NCBI RefSeq assembly: GCF_950295315.1
Contig: NC_080181.1
Location: 39,709,375 to 39,773,374 of the forward strand
Direction: 5' to 3'
From: Erinaceus europaeus
Lineage: Eukaryota; Chordata; Mammalia; Eulipotyphla; Erinaceidae
Length of the DNA: 64,000 nt
Shown here: positions 10,201 through 20,668 of the stretch, piece after piece
Numbering within the stretch: position 1 is the stretch's first letter
Layout: each line of letters starts with the position of its first letter
The notes under the pieces: model-generated
What the model saw: the letters and a program-made list of their open reading frames with translations, nothing else
What the model was told of the DNA's origin: nothing
Databases searched by the model: none
Translations under genes and position numbers: made by a program

Positions 10201-10388
10201 TATTTTTTTGTAGGGCAGACAGATTAAGAGGGAAGGGAGAAATAGGGAGGGAGATAGAGAGACATCAGCAACTCTGCTTCACCACTTGTGAAGCTTCCCC
10301 CCTGCAGGTGGGGAGTGGGGCCTGGAACCCTGGTCCTTGTACATGGTAATGTGTGTATTCGACCAGGTGCACCACCATCTGCTTCCCC
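10199..10388 (-). mobile_element. SINE-B, minus strand
   Basis: TTTATTTTTTTGTAGGGCAG tail side, core CTTCACCACTTGTGAAGC, and head near 10388 (GTGCACCACCATCTGC). Confidence 0.9.
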
Positions 10389-10391
10389 CCG

Positions 10392-10577
10392 ACTTTTAAA
10401 TATTTTGTTTACTTCATTTTAATGAGATACCCATAAAGGGGAGAAAGAGTAAACGAGATAGGACAGAGAAGAGAGAAGGAGAAAGAGACTGACCGACCAG
10501 AGCACTGCTCATCTGTGGCTTATGGTGGTGCTAGGGATTGAAGCTGGGACCTCAGAGCCTCAGGCATTAGAGGTTTT
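10392..10577 (-). mobile_element. SINE-C, minus strand
   Basis: Contains GAGCACTGCTCATCTGTGGC and GGGATTGAAGCTGGGACCTC, the antisense SINE-C body. The head is eroded by a T-run. Confidence 0.82.
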
Positions 10578-10696
10578 TTTTCCTCCCAGAAACCTTATGT
10601 CATTTTTCTCAACTCTTGGCTGACACTTTGAAACAGAGTATAGAAGGGGGGGAGGGGAGCCAACCAGAGGATTGTACAGTGATATTACCCTCTATA

Positions 10697-10967
10697 CAAT
10701 TTAGATTTTTTTTTGCCAACAAAGTTATAGCTGGGGCTTGGTGACTGCACTACTCCACCACTGCTGGTGGCCATTGTCTCATTGTTCTTTCTTTTTGATA
10801 GATGGTGAGAGACAGAGGGAGCAAAAGAAAGGTTGGGGGGGAGAGAGAGAGAGCGAGTGCCTAGCTCTGCATCTCTCTTGAAGCTTCTCCTCTACAGATA
10901 GAGATTGGGGCTTCAAACCTGGGTCCTTGCTCCTGGTAACTTGTGTACTCTACCAATTGACCCCTAC
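10697..10967 (-). mobile_element. SINE-E, minus strand
   Basis: Antisense distal module (AAAGTTATAGCTGGGGC…CCACTGCTGG), GA-rich body, and antisense B box. CCCTCTATA on both sides (about 10688 and 10968) is a probable target duplication. Confidence 0.82.
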
Positions 10968-11980
10968 CCCCTCTATATTTTAAATGGCAAGAGTTTTACA
11001 GGTGAATGTAAAGCAAGTGACTCATGACTGATGAAATTACCAGCTGTTAATTATCTTGCCAATTATAATTTATAAACTCTAATTCTGATTAACCTGGCAG
11101 CTAATTAATTGACATATTTGGTTATACTGCACTGACCCTAGCATCCACAACTCCTGAATCCCAAGGAGGAAATGCAGGGTCTCTTAGCTGCCTAGTCAGC
11201 TGCTCAGTGGCTAAAACATGCAGTGCAGTTCCCAAGAAAGCCTACACAGAAAGGAGAAACAGAAAGGACACTTAGAATTATTGTTCTCACACTAAAAATA
11301 GTCCAGCCACTATCCAACATGAGGCAAGTCACATATAGAAAACCTGTATTTTAATAGCCAGCATTACTCACAAAAATCGGGAAAATGTACAATTAACTTG
11401 ATCGTTGATGCTCTAACCAGCGCCTTGGTGAATAGAGACCTTTTGCTACTTTAAATCACCATCTGGATGCCACATAAAATTGTGCCTTTAATGGCGAGAG
11501 TCAGCTTGGCTGGTCCAAGGCTCTGCCTCCAGTCTCCTCTGAACTCATTTGAATATGAATAGTGTCAGATATTAGGTTTTAAGTTGAACAGGTCCACAAC
11601 TGCCAGCTGAGCCAGTGCACTTGCTTTGTTAAAAATCTAGCTCTTCCTTGGGGAGAAGTGAATAGCTCTTATTTATTTATTAACTTCCCAGGAGAACATA
11701 CAGGCACTGGGACATTTGAAACCAGCCCTTCCAGGATTCTTGGTGCCTTTGATGCTCTTCCTTCTCTTCCTGAATCTTACATCTCCCCTGTGTGTGATAA
11801 TGCCTGCCTCAGCCCTCACAGGATATGATTAGATCATCATCTTACATTTACCAGAAATAGATATTAGAGGGATTAAATTAAGCATAACCGTCACACAGCA
11901 GCTTAAAGACATGGACTATAGGGAGATGTCTGAAAATCATGCTACATCAATGCACCACTTGTATGCACCCCTCTGTGAAT

Positions 11981-11983
<3 letters not shown>
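10968..11983. other. unique intron sequence, 1 kb, AT-rich candidate regulatory block
   Basis: Repeat-free. 11035-11130 is dense in TAAT/ATTA motifs (TTAATTATCTTGCCAATTAT, AGCTAATTAATTGAC), the core recognised by homeodomain proteins. Conservation cannot be judged from one sequence. Confidence 0.4.
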
Positions 11984-12042
<59 letters not shown>

Positions 12043-12059
12043 AGAGAGAGAGAGAGAGA
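11984..12059. repeat. (TA)n then (GA)n
   Basis: 57 bp of TA (11984-12040) followed by 19 bp of GA. Confidence 0.98.
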
Positions 12060-12983
12060 AGCTCCTTCATGAAGTGCTATAAATAGCAAGCTAAATTCAC
12101 ATGTACTTCATAAGTATTCTGAAACATCTCCTTCTATTCTGAATGGATTGAGCAGCACTTCCCTGTTGCCTTTGAAGGCTGCAGCATCTCTTGAGGTAAT
12201 GGTCACAGTTATTTACAGCATCAGAACGTGGAAGGAGGCAGACCCATCCCATCCTCAGACAACAGCCATCAGACACTCTGTCAGAAACCTGTGAAGCTAG
12301 GTCCCTAATGTGGCTGTGCATTGTCCATTGCCATGGAGCTGATGCTTCCTGGCTGGTCTCACTGGAAAGGATTTGCAACCCTGGTCTTGGCACCTGGTAG
12401 AATCCAGAAGTAAGTGGGAAGATTGTGTTCTGCATCTCGCTCAGCACAGATCTGCTTTCCCTGGCAGTGCAAGGCAGGAGCTGTCCATATGCTAGTGTTT
12501 GGGGTGGGGGTGGGGTGCACAAAAGCATCCTTTCTAAATATAGGCTTTAGTGGTTAGGAAACAGCCTTCTGATTTTCATGATATCAAAAGGGTCCGCTAT
12601 CATTCCTAGGTGAAAATCGCCATCAGGTTATCAAGTCATGGTGTAAAGACTAAGGGCATATGAAAAATAGAATAGCAAATAGAGCTATTTCTTCTTTCTT
12701 CCTTCTTTTCCCTTTTTTTTTTTTTTTTTTTACGACCAGTGCCTGCATGCATTTTATTGCCTGCATTTCTGGTTTAGAGCAGCTAAAATGAGTGCTAAGA
12801 TTGCACTGGTGAATGAGGAATAGGGGAAAAAAAAAGAAAGAAAACTCAGATGACCAAGAGGACTACAATATAGAACTGGTAAGAGAGAAGATGGACAAAG
12901 GCATCTATGCTCAAAGTAATTCCTAACCTGGGGGAGGCTTCAGCTAAGGACTGTATTACTTTTGTTTCCCCTTCCTTTCCCAC
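12060..12983. other. unique intron sequence
   Basis: Repeat-free apart from a T-run at about 12713-12731. The minus strand is open for 143 codons at 12097-12528, the longest frame in non-repeat DNA. It has no recognised motif, so I treat it as chance. Confidence 0.45.
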
Positions 12984-13116
12984 CAGGATTATCACTGGGG
13001 CTCAGCTAGGTGCCTACACTATGAATCCACTGCTTCCAGCTACTATTATTTTCTCTTATTATTTTTCTTCTTTTTATTTTATTTGTTAGAATAGAGAGAA
13101 ATTGAGAAGGTGGGGA
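12984..13116 (-). mobile_element. SINE-E 3' part, minus strand
   Basis: Antisense distal module ATTATCACTGGGGCTCAGC…ATGAATCCACTGCTTCCAG, then the start of the body. The rest is replaced by the CA tract. Confidence 0.8.
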
Positions 13117-13122
13117 ACACAC

Positions 13123-13164
<42 letters not shown>
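13117..13164. repeat. (CA)n microsatellite
   Basis: 48 bp, almost pure CA, lying where the SINE body would continue. Confidence 0.97.
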
Positions 13165-13165
<1 letters not shown>

Positions 13166-13464
13166 ACCCCACACAATCTAAGGAACAGAAATTCAGAGAA
13201 AAAAAACAACTGAAAGTGAAATGTATTGAAGATACACTTGACATTGAAGCTCTAGGACCATTTGCCCTTGGGAAGCAACTAACTTGGTATTAATAGCTAG
13301 GCTTAAACAGGAAGTTACACTAAAACTCCAAAAGCAGAGTTAATACTTGAGTCTTAAGAAAAAAAAAAAAGTCTTCACAGAACTGGCACCTCCACTGGGA
13401 GGATGGTTTGGGGAAGAAATTCCTCAATCATAATAGGGACATGATAAAAAAGTGTATGGCAGTT

Positions 13465-13755
13465 GACAAGTGGTGGCACCCCCTGGCTACTGCACATAGT
13501 AGGATTGCAAGGACCTGTGCAAAGATCCTGGTTCAAGCTCCTGTCTCCCCACCTGCAGGGGGGACACTTCACAAGCAGTTGAAGCAGGTCTGCAGGTGTC
13601 TGTCTCCCTCTCCTCCTCTCTATTTCCCTCTCCCCTCCCAATTTCTCTGTACTATGCAATAAAATAGAGAAAAATGGCCACTAGGAGTGGTGAAATTCAT
13701 AGTGATGGCACCAAGCCCCAGCTATAACCCTGGGAAGCAAAAGAAAAAAAAAGTG
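13465..13755 (+). mobile_element. SINE-E, plus strand
   Basis: Head, B box GGTTCAAGCTC, AAGCAGTTGAAGCAGGTCTG, then module ATGGCCACTAGGAGTGGTGA and ATAACCCTGGGAAGCAAAAG tail. Confidence 0.88.
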
Positions 13756-14124
13756 CATTGCCTTCCTTGTGCTTTAGGTGACAAGGCTAACCTCTGTCCT
13801 AAGATTCTACCACATGCCTGCACTAATCTAGATTTAAGGGGTGACATTAAACTGCTAGATAATTTTCATTGAAAGTAACCCAAAGTTATTGACCAATCTG
13901 GAAGACTGTGTGGATGCAGCGTTCCTGTGAAGACACACACCAACAGCCCAGGTCATCTAGGACTCCATTCACTTGGTCAGCACAAGCTTATAAAACTCCT
14001 ATTATCTACCAGATGTCTTAGCACAGCACTCTCCAAGAAATCTACCAGTGAGCAATAAATGGGCAAAAGTGCCTGTACTCATGCAGCATACATACTAGCA
14101 TGAGAGGAAGAAAATAAACAGTAA
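13756..14124. other. unique or old L1-like sequence
   Basis: The right part (GTGCCTGTACTCATGCAGCA…) may belong to an old repeat. Nothing firm. Confidence 0.35.
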
Positions 14125-14150
14125 AATAATAATAATAATAATAATAATAA
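14125..14150. repeat. (TAA)n
   Basis: Eight to nine TAA units. Confidence 0.95.
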
Positions 14151-14165
14151 AATAGAGCAATTCTT

Positions 14166-14473
14166 TTTTTTATTTAAGAAAGGAGACATTAACAAAACTG
14201 TAGGGTAGGAGGGGTACAACTCCACACAATTCCCACCACCCTATCTCCATATCCCATCCCCTCCCTTGATAGCTTTCCTATTCTTTCCTATTCCTCTGGG
14301 TGTATGGACCCAGGGTCCTTGTGGAATGCAGAAGGTGGAAGGTCTGGCTTCTGTATTTGCTTCCCTGCTGAACATGGGCATTGACTGGTCGATCCATACT
14401 CCCAGTCTGCCTCTCTCTTTCCCTAGTGGGGTGGGTCTCTGGGGAAGCGGAGCTCCAGGACACATTGGGGGGA
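14166..14473 (-). mobile_element. S-family 3' end, minus sense, exact 17-bp target duplication
   Basis: Antisense A-tail (TTTTATTTAAG) at the left, then the S landmarks GGGGTACAACTCCACACAAT, GCAGAAGGTGGAAGGTCTGG and GAGCTCCAGGACACATTGGG. AAAATAGAGCAATTCTT stands at 14149-14165 and 14474-14490, an exact 17-bp direct repeat. This fixes the element at 308 bp and shows target-primed insertion into an existing L1. Confidence 0.92.
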
Positions 14474-14735
14474 AAAATAGAGCAATTCTTAACAGCAAAA
14501 ACTTGGAAGCATCTCAAGTTCTTTAAAAAAAATATATATATATATACACACACATACACATATATATATGCACAATGGAATACTTTTTAGCTGTTTAAAG
14601 CAATGGAGGCATCTACAACAGAGTCTTCATCTTACATAGAAGTTGAAGGCATCATGTTAAGTGAGATGGGTCAAAAAGAGAAAGCCAAATACCAAATGAT
14701 CTCACTTATATGTGAAAATTGAGAAATAAAGTCAG
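14474..14735 (+). mobile_element. L1 ORF2 C-terminal remnant, plus strand (part 1)
   Basis: AGCAAAAACTTGGAAGCATC…GCACAATGGAATACTTTTTA…GTTAAGTGAGATGGGTCAAA is the decayed end of L1 ORF2, with an internal TA/CA tract at 14527-14572. Two SINEs interrupt it before its 3' end at 15124-15385. Confidence 0.88.
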
Positions 14736-14739
14736 AAAG

Positions 14740-14960
14740 TGCAGCCAGGCAGTGGCACATCTGATTGAGTGCACACATTACAGTTCACAAGGACCCAGAT
14801 TCAAGCCCCTGGTCCCCCACCTGCAAGGGGAAAGCTTCACAAATGGTGAAGCAGGGCTGCAGTTGTCTGTCTCTGTTCCTCTCTGTCACCCCTTTCTCTC
14901 TTAATTTCTGAATGTTTCCATCAAATAAGTAAATGAAAAAAAAAAAGAAAAGAACAAACA
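14740..14960 (+). mobile_element. SINE-B, plus strand
   Basis: CAGCCAGGCAGTGGCACATC head, AAGCTTCACAAATGGTGAAG core, AAATAAGTAAATG then A-tail. Inserted in the L1. Confidence 0.9.
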
Positions 14961-14965
14961 AACAT

Positions 14966-15121
14966 GTGGTCCTGGAGGTGGTGCAATGGATAAAGCATTG
15001 GACTCTCAAGCATGAGGTCTTGAGTTCAATCCCTGACAGCACATTTTCCATAGTGATGTCTGGTTCTTTCTCTAATACTATCTTTCTCATCAATCAATAA
15101 ATAAAATCTAAAAAAAAAAAA
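14966..15121 (+). mobile_element. SINE-D, plus strand
   Basis: GTGGTCCTGGAGGTGGTGCA head, box B GAGTTCAATCCC, and tail CAATAAATAAAATCTAAAAA. Confidence 0.92.
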
Positions 15122-15123
15122 CC

Positions 15124-15385
15124 AGACAGAAAAAACACAAAGCCAAACTTGGATTGGGTGTGGTATATTGCATCAAAGCAAAGGACTCTAGGAAAGAAGG
15201 GGGGAGGAAGGAAGTGAAGAAAACCTAGGAGTCCTGTTTCATGATGATGTAAAAAGAGACCTAAGTTTAGGGTGAGAGTGTTCTTCAAAAAGCTTTCACA
15301 AGGAAGTGAGAAGTTGTACATATATGTGAATGATTGCACTGCAACACTTTTAAGCCAACAATAAACATGATTTAAAAAAAAAAGA
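15124..15385 (+). mobile_element. L1 3' end, plus strand (part 2)
   Basis: AACTTGGATTGGGTGTGGTA…GCAAAGGACTCTAGG…CCAACAATAAACATG and A-tail. It continues the L1 broken at 14735. Confidence 0.85.
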
Positions 15386-15434
15386 TTGACAGCATGGAAG
15401 GGAATGTGAGATAATGGTTGCACTGTCAGAAGAG

Positions 15435-15745
15435 GCTAATTGGAAAGGTGTTTCTCTCCCCCTTCCATACAATTTGATTGAAGAAATAATGGTTTGCAGG
15501 ACAGTTATTGACTCATGGGTGCAACTTCTTCTCTTCCCCTGATAGGTGTCTGCATATCATTTCTACCACCTACTTAAGTCTGTCTTCATGTACTGGACAC
15601 CCAATGCCTGCTTACTCTTTCCCAACCCCAGAGGCCTTTCTTATCTTTGCTTCAATACACCACACCCAGTTCAAGTTTCACCCTGTGTTTTCCCTTTCTT
15701 AAGCTCCACCTATAAGTGAGATAGTCGGGTATTTGTCTTTTCCCT
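15435..15745 (-). mobile_element. L1 3' end (variant b), minus strand
   Basis: GATTGAAGAAATAATGGTTT…TTGACTCATGGGTGCAACTT…CACACCCAGTTCAAGTTTCA…AAGTGAGATAGTCGGGTATT, antisense to the L1 end. Same module as 2690-2896. Confidence 0.75.
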
Positions 15746-15819
15746 GCTAGAAAAGATAGATTTGAGTAAGGACTTGACTGTGGTAAGAAAGTAAGCCAAA
15801 GGATTATTTGTGTATAGAG

Positions 15820-16276
15820 AGATATAGGCAGAAACACCCAAATCCAGTGGAGAAGCAATTGCAGAAGCCAGAACTCCTACCTTCTGCACCCCAAAAACAA
15901 CTTTGATCCATACTCCTAGTGGGAGAGAAGTGATAGGAAGAAGAGTGTAAGAGGGCTCTGAACTCCAGTTCCATCAGGCCCCAGAGAAAGAGATTGAAAA
16001 GGGGAGAGATATTTGGATGAAGTAATAGGGTTATGTGGGAGGGGAAGAGAGGACTGGACCTAGAAGAAAAAGGAGGCAATTATGTACAAATGTAGACAGA
16101 TAGTTGTAGAGATGACAGCTAACCCATGCCTGAAAACTTGGGAGAACCGTGGTGATTTGCAATGGAGGAACCTAGGATTCAGAACTCTGGTGGTGGGAAC
16201 AGTGTGGAATTATACCCCTGTTGACATGTAATTTTGTGAATCAATATTGAATTGAATTGCTAGTTAAAAAAAAAAA
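15820..16276 (+). mobile_element. old S-family copy, plus sense
   Basis: Contains CAATTGCAGAAGCCAGAACT, ACTCTGGTGGTGGGAACAGT, GGAATTATACCCCTGTTGAC and TCAATATTGAATTGAATTGC, then an A-tail at 16265-16276. The tip differs from the younger copies (no CTTATCCTATGG), which marks an older subfamily. Confidence 0.75.
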
Positions 16277-19004
16277 AGAATCTGCACACCAAAAAATAAA
16301 ATAGAGCGAGAGATCTGAACAGAAGGAACAGATTATGTTTTAGGGAAAGGGAAAGGGAAAGGCTGGCGTTTGTTCCCTCAATGTTAAAGGTTTGTCATGT
16401 ATCATCTCAACAAAGAATTGAGGAGAGAGCATGACTTTCAGGTACTTTAAACTTTTACTCAGGAAAATTGAGAATATTCACATGTTAAGGCATGGGGGGG
16501 TGGGGCAGAGTTAAGTAGAAGGAGAGAAAAAGGGAGGTAAACAGAGTTGATACATGATATCTGGACAGAGAGAGAGTTAGAGCTCTTATAGACTCTAGGT
16601 TTTAAAACCCAAGCTCTGCCTCCCTCCAGCTTTCCAAACCACACCTGTAACCAACCGTTCCCATTTTCTGGACAGTATCTTGTCCCTCAACAATATTACA
16701 AAGGGTCCAAAGTAGGAGGCTATCTGAGTTGTTAAAGAAACAACAAAATTGGTGTGGCTGTTAAAATTCAGTTAGCCAACTGGTAAGTGAGATAAGGAAC
16801 CCTTGTATAGTGTCTAGTAGATGAGCAAATTATGTTACCTAGTTTGTGAATAATCTCTTTGGGTGCTATGATGTTGAAAGCACAAGATAATGCTTAGGAA
16901 GATATGCAAGGAATCAGGAAGGTGTTGTGGTATAACAAAGCAGAGAGATTGCATTTGGTCTGGAGAGAAATACAGCAATAATGAGAAATGGTGAACCTCC
17001 ATTCAGTTTTCAATGAATTTCATATGAAATCAAGGAGAATGTGAAAGGAGATGCTAGTGGAAAATGGCTGGAGATTTTGACTTGAACCATAGTGATGGAA
17101 TAATGTTAAGTGAATTAGAAATGCTAAGTAAATGTAAGTGGCTACGTTTTGAGGGTAAGTCTAGTTTTGCTTGGTTGTAAAACCAATTGTAAGATGATTC
17201 TAGAGTTTAATTTAAAATTGAAGTGGAGAAAGAAAAAGTGACAATTCTTAGCATATACAAAATATAGAGAGATAGACTGTGAAACTATGAAGTCATACTT
17301 TAGTGAAAGCCAAGTCTGAGGTCAGTCCCCATAGCACTGGGGGACAGACACTTCGATGCCATGGTGTCTCTCTCTCACTACCCTTCCTCCTTGCTTTCTG
17401 CCTGGAAAAAAAAGTGTCTATCCAGGATGCTGAAGGCTAACAAGGACACAAGCAAATCAACCAAAGAAATGAGTGCTGGTAGAGATTTAATTGAGTAGTT
17501 GAAAGGTGATACAAAATGAAGAATGCTTAACTTTCAACTTTAACATTAATTAAAAAGAAAAAAAAAGAATTTGGGGAAGTAGCAAAGAAGATGGACTTGT
17601 TGGGTAGGAGGAAAAGCATTGTTCACCAGTGAGGGGGTTTGCAAGCTAATAATTTATTTTGTCACAGTTTCATGGATATTGGAAGAACATACAAATCTGG
17701 TGGGTCAGAGAAGTTAGCTATTCCCAGCATGGAGAAAGTAGGTAGTTTGTAGTGTCTAACACAGAAGGAAGTATAGGGCCCTTTCTTCAAAATGCAGGAA
17801 AAGTATCATTCCTCTCTGAAGATTAGCACTGTATTTATTCCATTGTGGACATTTTGCTTAACAGAGCATACGAAAGCCTACATCATGTTTTCTTTGTCAC
17901 CTGGTCTTTGATCATATTAACTCAGATAAAAAGACTTGTTTTATTTAATCCCTTGTAGCTATCCATCTATATTTATTCTATATTAAATCAGAAAAGTTAC
18001 TATCAAGTTAAATTTTATTTGAGTTATAGGAAGCATAATTGTGTTAGTATTGTGATTTGTCTAATAGGAATAACCTAACAGGTTCTGCATAAAGACCAGA
18101 AATAGAAATGACCTCAGAAATGAATGGGCTTGCTACCTAAAAATAGCACATCTTCTTAGAAATTGAAAGTACTTTAAAATGTGTGGCATTACTAATCCAC
18201 ATGACTTATTTTTGAAATGAGGGAAATTCATTGTTATACCATGACACAGAGGCATATATGAAATTCAAAGGGCAGTTGAATTTTCACATCTAAATGTGTA
18301 GGGTGAAGTCTGGATATAAAACAGAAATATTCTTGTTTTGATTATAAATAAATGTCCTTCTTGCTGTTAAAATCCTTTTTTTTTTTTGCTTTGTTCTCTT
18401 GAAAGGACATAGAGCATTAATTTGAAGTGATATCAGTTCAGCAATTCTAATAGTACAAACTCTGTACACAAAGCAATTAAGAGATGACCATTATTGTTTA
18501 AAAATCTAAGCACCGCCCCCCACCTTTTTCTTCTGGGTATCAGTGGTCTGTCTGGTGTTCAGGAGAGTGGAAAAGCATTAAGTCAGAATGTAAGTAAATC
18601 ATCCAGAGATCTCAGGTATAGCATTATCCTAAACTGTCCACATGCCTCAAAATATAGATGTATTGAGATTTCCTTGAGCAGACAGTATGGCTGTTTCTCA
18701 ATCCTCATTCTTAATGCACTTTTGAATGAATGACCTACTCAGGCATCATCATTATATTCCCTTTGGGAAGCCTGTGAATCAAGCATCCTTTCTGGATAAT
18801 ACAGCTGTGAGTATTTGATCACACACACATCATGGGTAGAGAATTTTCTGCACAGCCCTGTATCTCCAGTGAATATTAATTGGATAATTACTCCGTAAAA
18901 TGAAGAAGAGTATGCAGTGGCTCTCAAGCATTTCCAGAGCTCATTCTTCAGTGTCTGTGTGAAATTGAAACAACTATTCCCATATAGAATGTGACTTCTA
19001 ATCA

Positions 19005-19006
<2 letters not shown>
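16277..19006. other. 2.7-kb repeat-poor intron block
   Basis: Only a GGGAAA triplet repeat (16345-16363) and a degenerate SINE-C-like patch (17325-17415) are recognisable. This is the longest stretch in the window with little transposon load. No coding frame of note. Confidence 0.5.
17325..17415 (+). mobile_element. degenerate SINE-C-like fragment
   Basis: CCCCATAGCACTGGGGGACA, ATGGTGTCTCTCTCTC and A-rich end. The head is lost. Confidence 0.4.

Positions 19007-19039
<33 letters not shown>
19007..19039. repeat. (GT)n
   Basis: 33 bp of GT, directly beside the tail end of an S copy. Confidence 0.97.
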
Positions 19040-19041
<2 letters not shown>

Positions 19042-19394
19042 AAAAGAAAACACTGACAAAAGCCATAGGATAAGAGGGGTACAACTCCACACAATTCCTA
19101 CCACCAGAATTTTGTATCCTATCCCCTCCCCTGAAAGCTTTCCTATTCTTTAACCCTTTGTAAGTATGGACCCAGGGTCACTATGGGGTGCAGTAGGTGG
19201 AAGGTCTGCCTTCTGTAATTGCTTCCCTGCTGAACATGGGTGTTGGCAGGTCGATCCATACTCCCAGCCTGTTTCTCTCTTTCCCTAGTGGGGCAGAGCT
19301 CTGGGGAAGTGGAACTCCAGGACATATTGGTGGGGTTCTCTGCCCAGGGAAATCTGGATGACATCATGGTAACATCTGGAACTTGGTGGCCTCT
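19042..19394 (-). mobile_element. S-family 3' end, minus sense
   Basis: AAAGAAAACACTGACAAAAG, AAGAGGGGTACAACTCCACA, GTAGGTGGAAGGTCTGCCTT, GACATATTGGTGGGG and GTAACATCTGGAACTTGGTG. 5' truncated at about 19390. Confidence 0.88.
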
Positions 19395-19618
19395 CTGGAG
19401 AATCCCGGCAGGGGGGGGACGCTTAACAAGCTGTGAAGCAGGTTTGCATGTGTCTTTCTCCCAGTTTGTCTCCCTCTCCCCTCCCAATTTCTGTTCTGTC
19501 CAATAAGATGGAAAAGGAAAAAATGACCGCCAATAGCTGTAGATTCTTAGTGCAGACAAAGAGCGTCAGCAATCACCCTAGAGGCAAAAACAAACAAACA
19601 AACAAACAAAAAACAACT
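19395..19618 (+). mobile_element. SINE-E lacking its head, plus strand
   Basis: GAAGCAGGTTTGCATGTGTC, CT body, module ATGACCGCCAATAGCTG…ATCACCCTAGAGGC, and (AAAC)n tail. Joined directly to the S copy. Confidence 0.82.
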
Positions 19619-20421
19619 CTATAGATTTAGCGAAAGGAAACTGAGATATTATTGAAGTCTATTTTGAAAGGAGAAATAGATTAAGTGGTAGATAACTCAT
19701 TTTTAGGCCATTCAAGAGGATGGACTCGGATTTTCTAAGTGCAGTCAGTCTGTTAATAGTAGTGCAGAGATTTCCCTCAGACTAATATCAATTGCAGGAA
19801 TGTCAGCAAAGGGAGCCACTACTACTCATTGCTTATGTAAGCACCTCAGAACAATTTTCCAGTCTTCCCTGACCTGAAAACAACTTACCTGTGAGATTTT
19901 CTATCATAAAGTTGCTAAACCAGATGCAAAGGCAGGTGTCCTGTGGCTTTTGCAGCTGCAGTTAAAAATTAAATTTGGATTGGAGATTGCCTTTCTTTTC
20001 CAGGGTTAGTAATCTCCCCCCTTCATTTCCTGTGCTGAGGAGAAATCTTGTCAATTACTTAATTGCAGAATAATGAGCAATATTTCCACTTTCAGAGATG
20101 CATTCTTGTCATTTTAATGGGATAAATGCTGAGAGATTTTTTTTTTTCACAGCAGGAAGAAACGTTGCTGTTTCTTTCTTATTGCAATTTCTTTGAGTGG
20201 CTTGAATTATACACCTAAAGATGAAATGAGGGTTTATTTTGGTGTTTGGATGTTGTCACTGTTGTGTGTGTGTATGTTCTTAAGAGATTTAGGAAGGACC
20301 TATGTATAAATGCTATGGTTGAGTTGTGAATGCCTCAGAATTAAGGATCCCTGTTCCCTGCCCCAGGCAACTGAGGTTCCTGGGGTTTCTCCAAGAGCTG
20401 GGAATGCTAGCAGGTCTCTTG
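19619..20421. other. unique intron sequence, candidate conserved block
   Basis: Repeat-free. 20030-20120 (CTTGTCAATTACTTAATTGC, GAGCAATATTTCCACTTTCA) has the motif-rich look of a non-coding element. Conservation is unknown. Confidence 0.4.
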
Positions 20422-20579
20422 TCTCCTCTCCTCTCCTCTCCTCTCCTCTCCTCTCCTCTCCTCTCCTCTCCTCTCCTCTCCTCTCCTCTCCTCTCCTCTC
20501 CTCGCCTTTCTCTTCTCTTCTCTTCTCTTCTCTTCTCTTCTCTTCTCTTCTCTTCTCTTCTCTTCTCTTCTCTTCTCTC
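20422..20579. repeat. (CTCCT)n then (CTTCT)n pyrimidine tract, 158 bp
   Basis: About 16 CTCCT pentamers followed by about 14 CTTCT pentamers. The minus strand is GGAGA/GAAGA, a mirror-symmetric polypurine tract able to form triplex or GGA-quadruplex structures. Confidence 0.98.
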
Positions 20580-20604
20580 TTCCCTCCTCTTTCTCTCTCT
20601 CTGT

Positions 20605-20668
20605 CTTTTAATTTTTATTTATATAAAGAAAACACTGGCAAAAGCCATAGGATAAGAGGAGTAGGGAG
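20605..20668 (-). mobile_element. S-family tip, minus sense
   Basis: TAATTTTTATTTATATAAAG then AAAACACTGGCAAAAGCCAT and AGGATAAGAGGAGTAGG. Only the last 60 bp of the family. Confidence 0.7.

Noticed and set aside
12097..12528. 143-codon minus-strand open frame in non-repeat DNA
   Set aside because: No recognised domain, composition not protein-like, no splice context. The length can arise by chance in 64 kb read in six frames.
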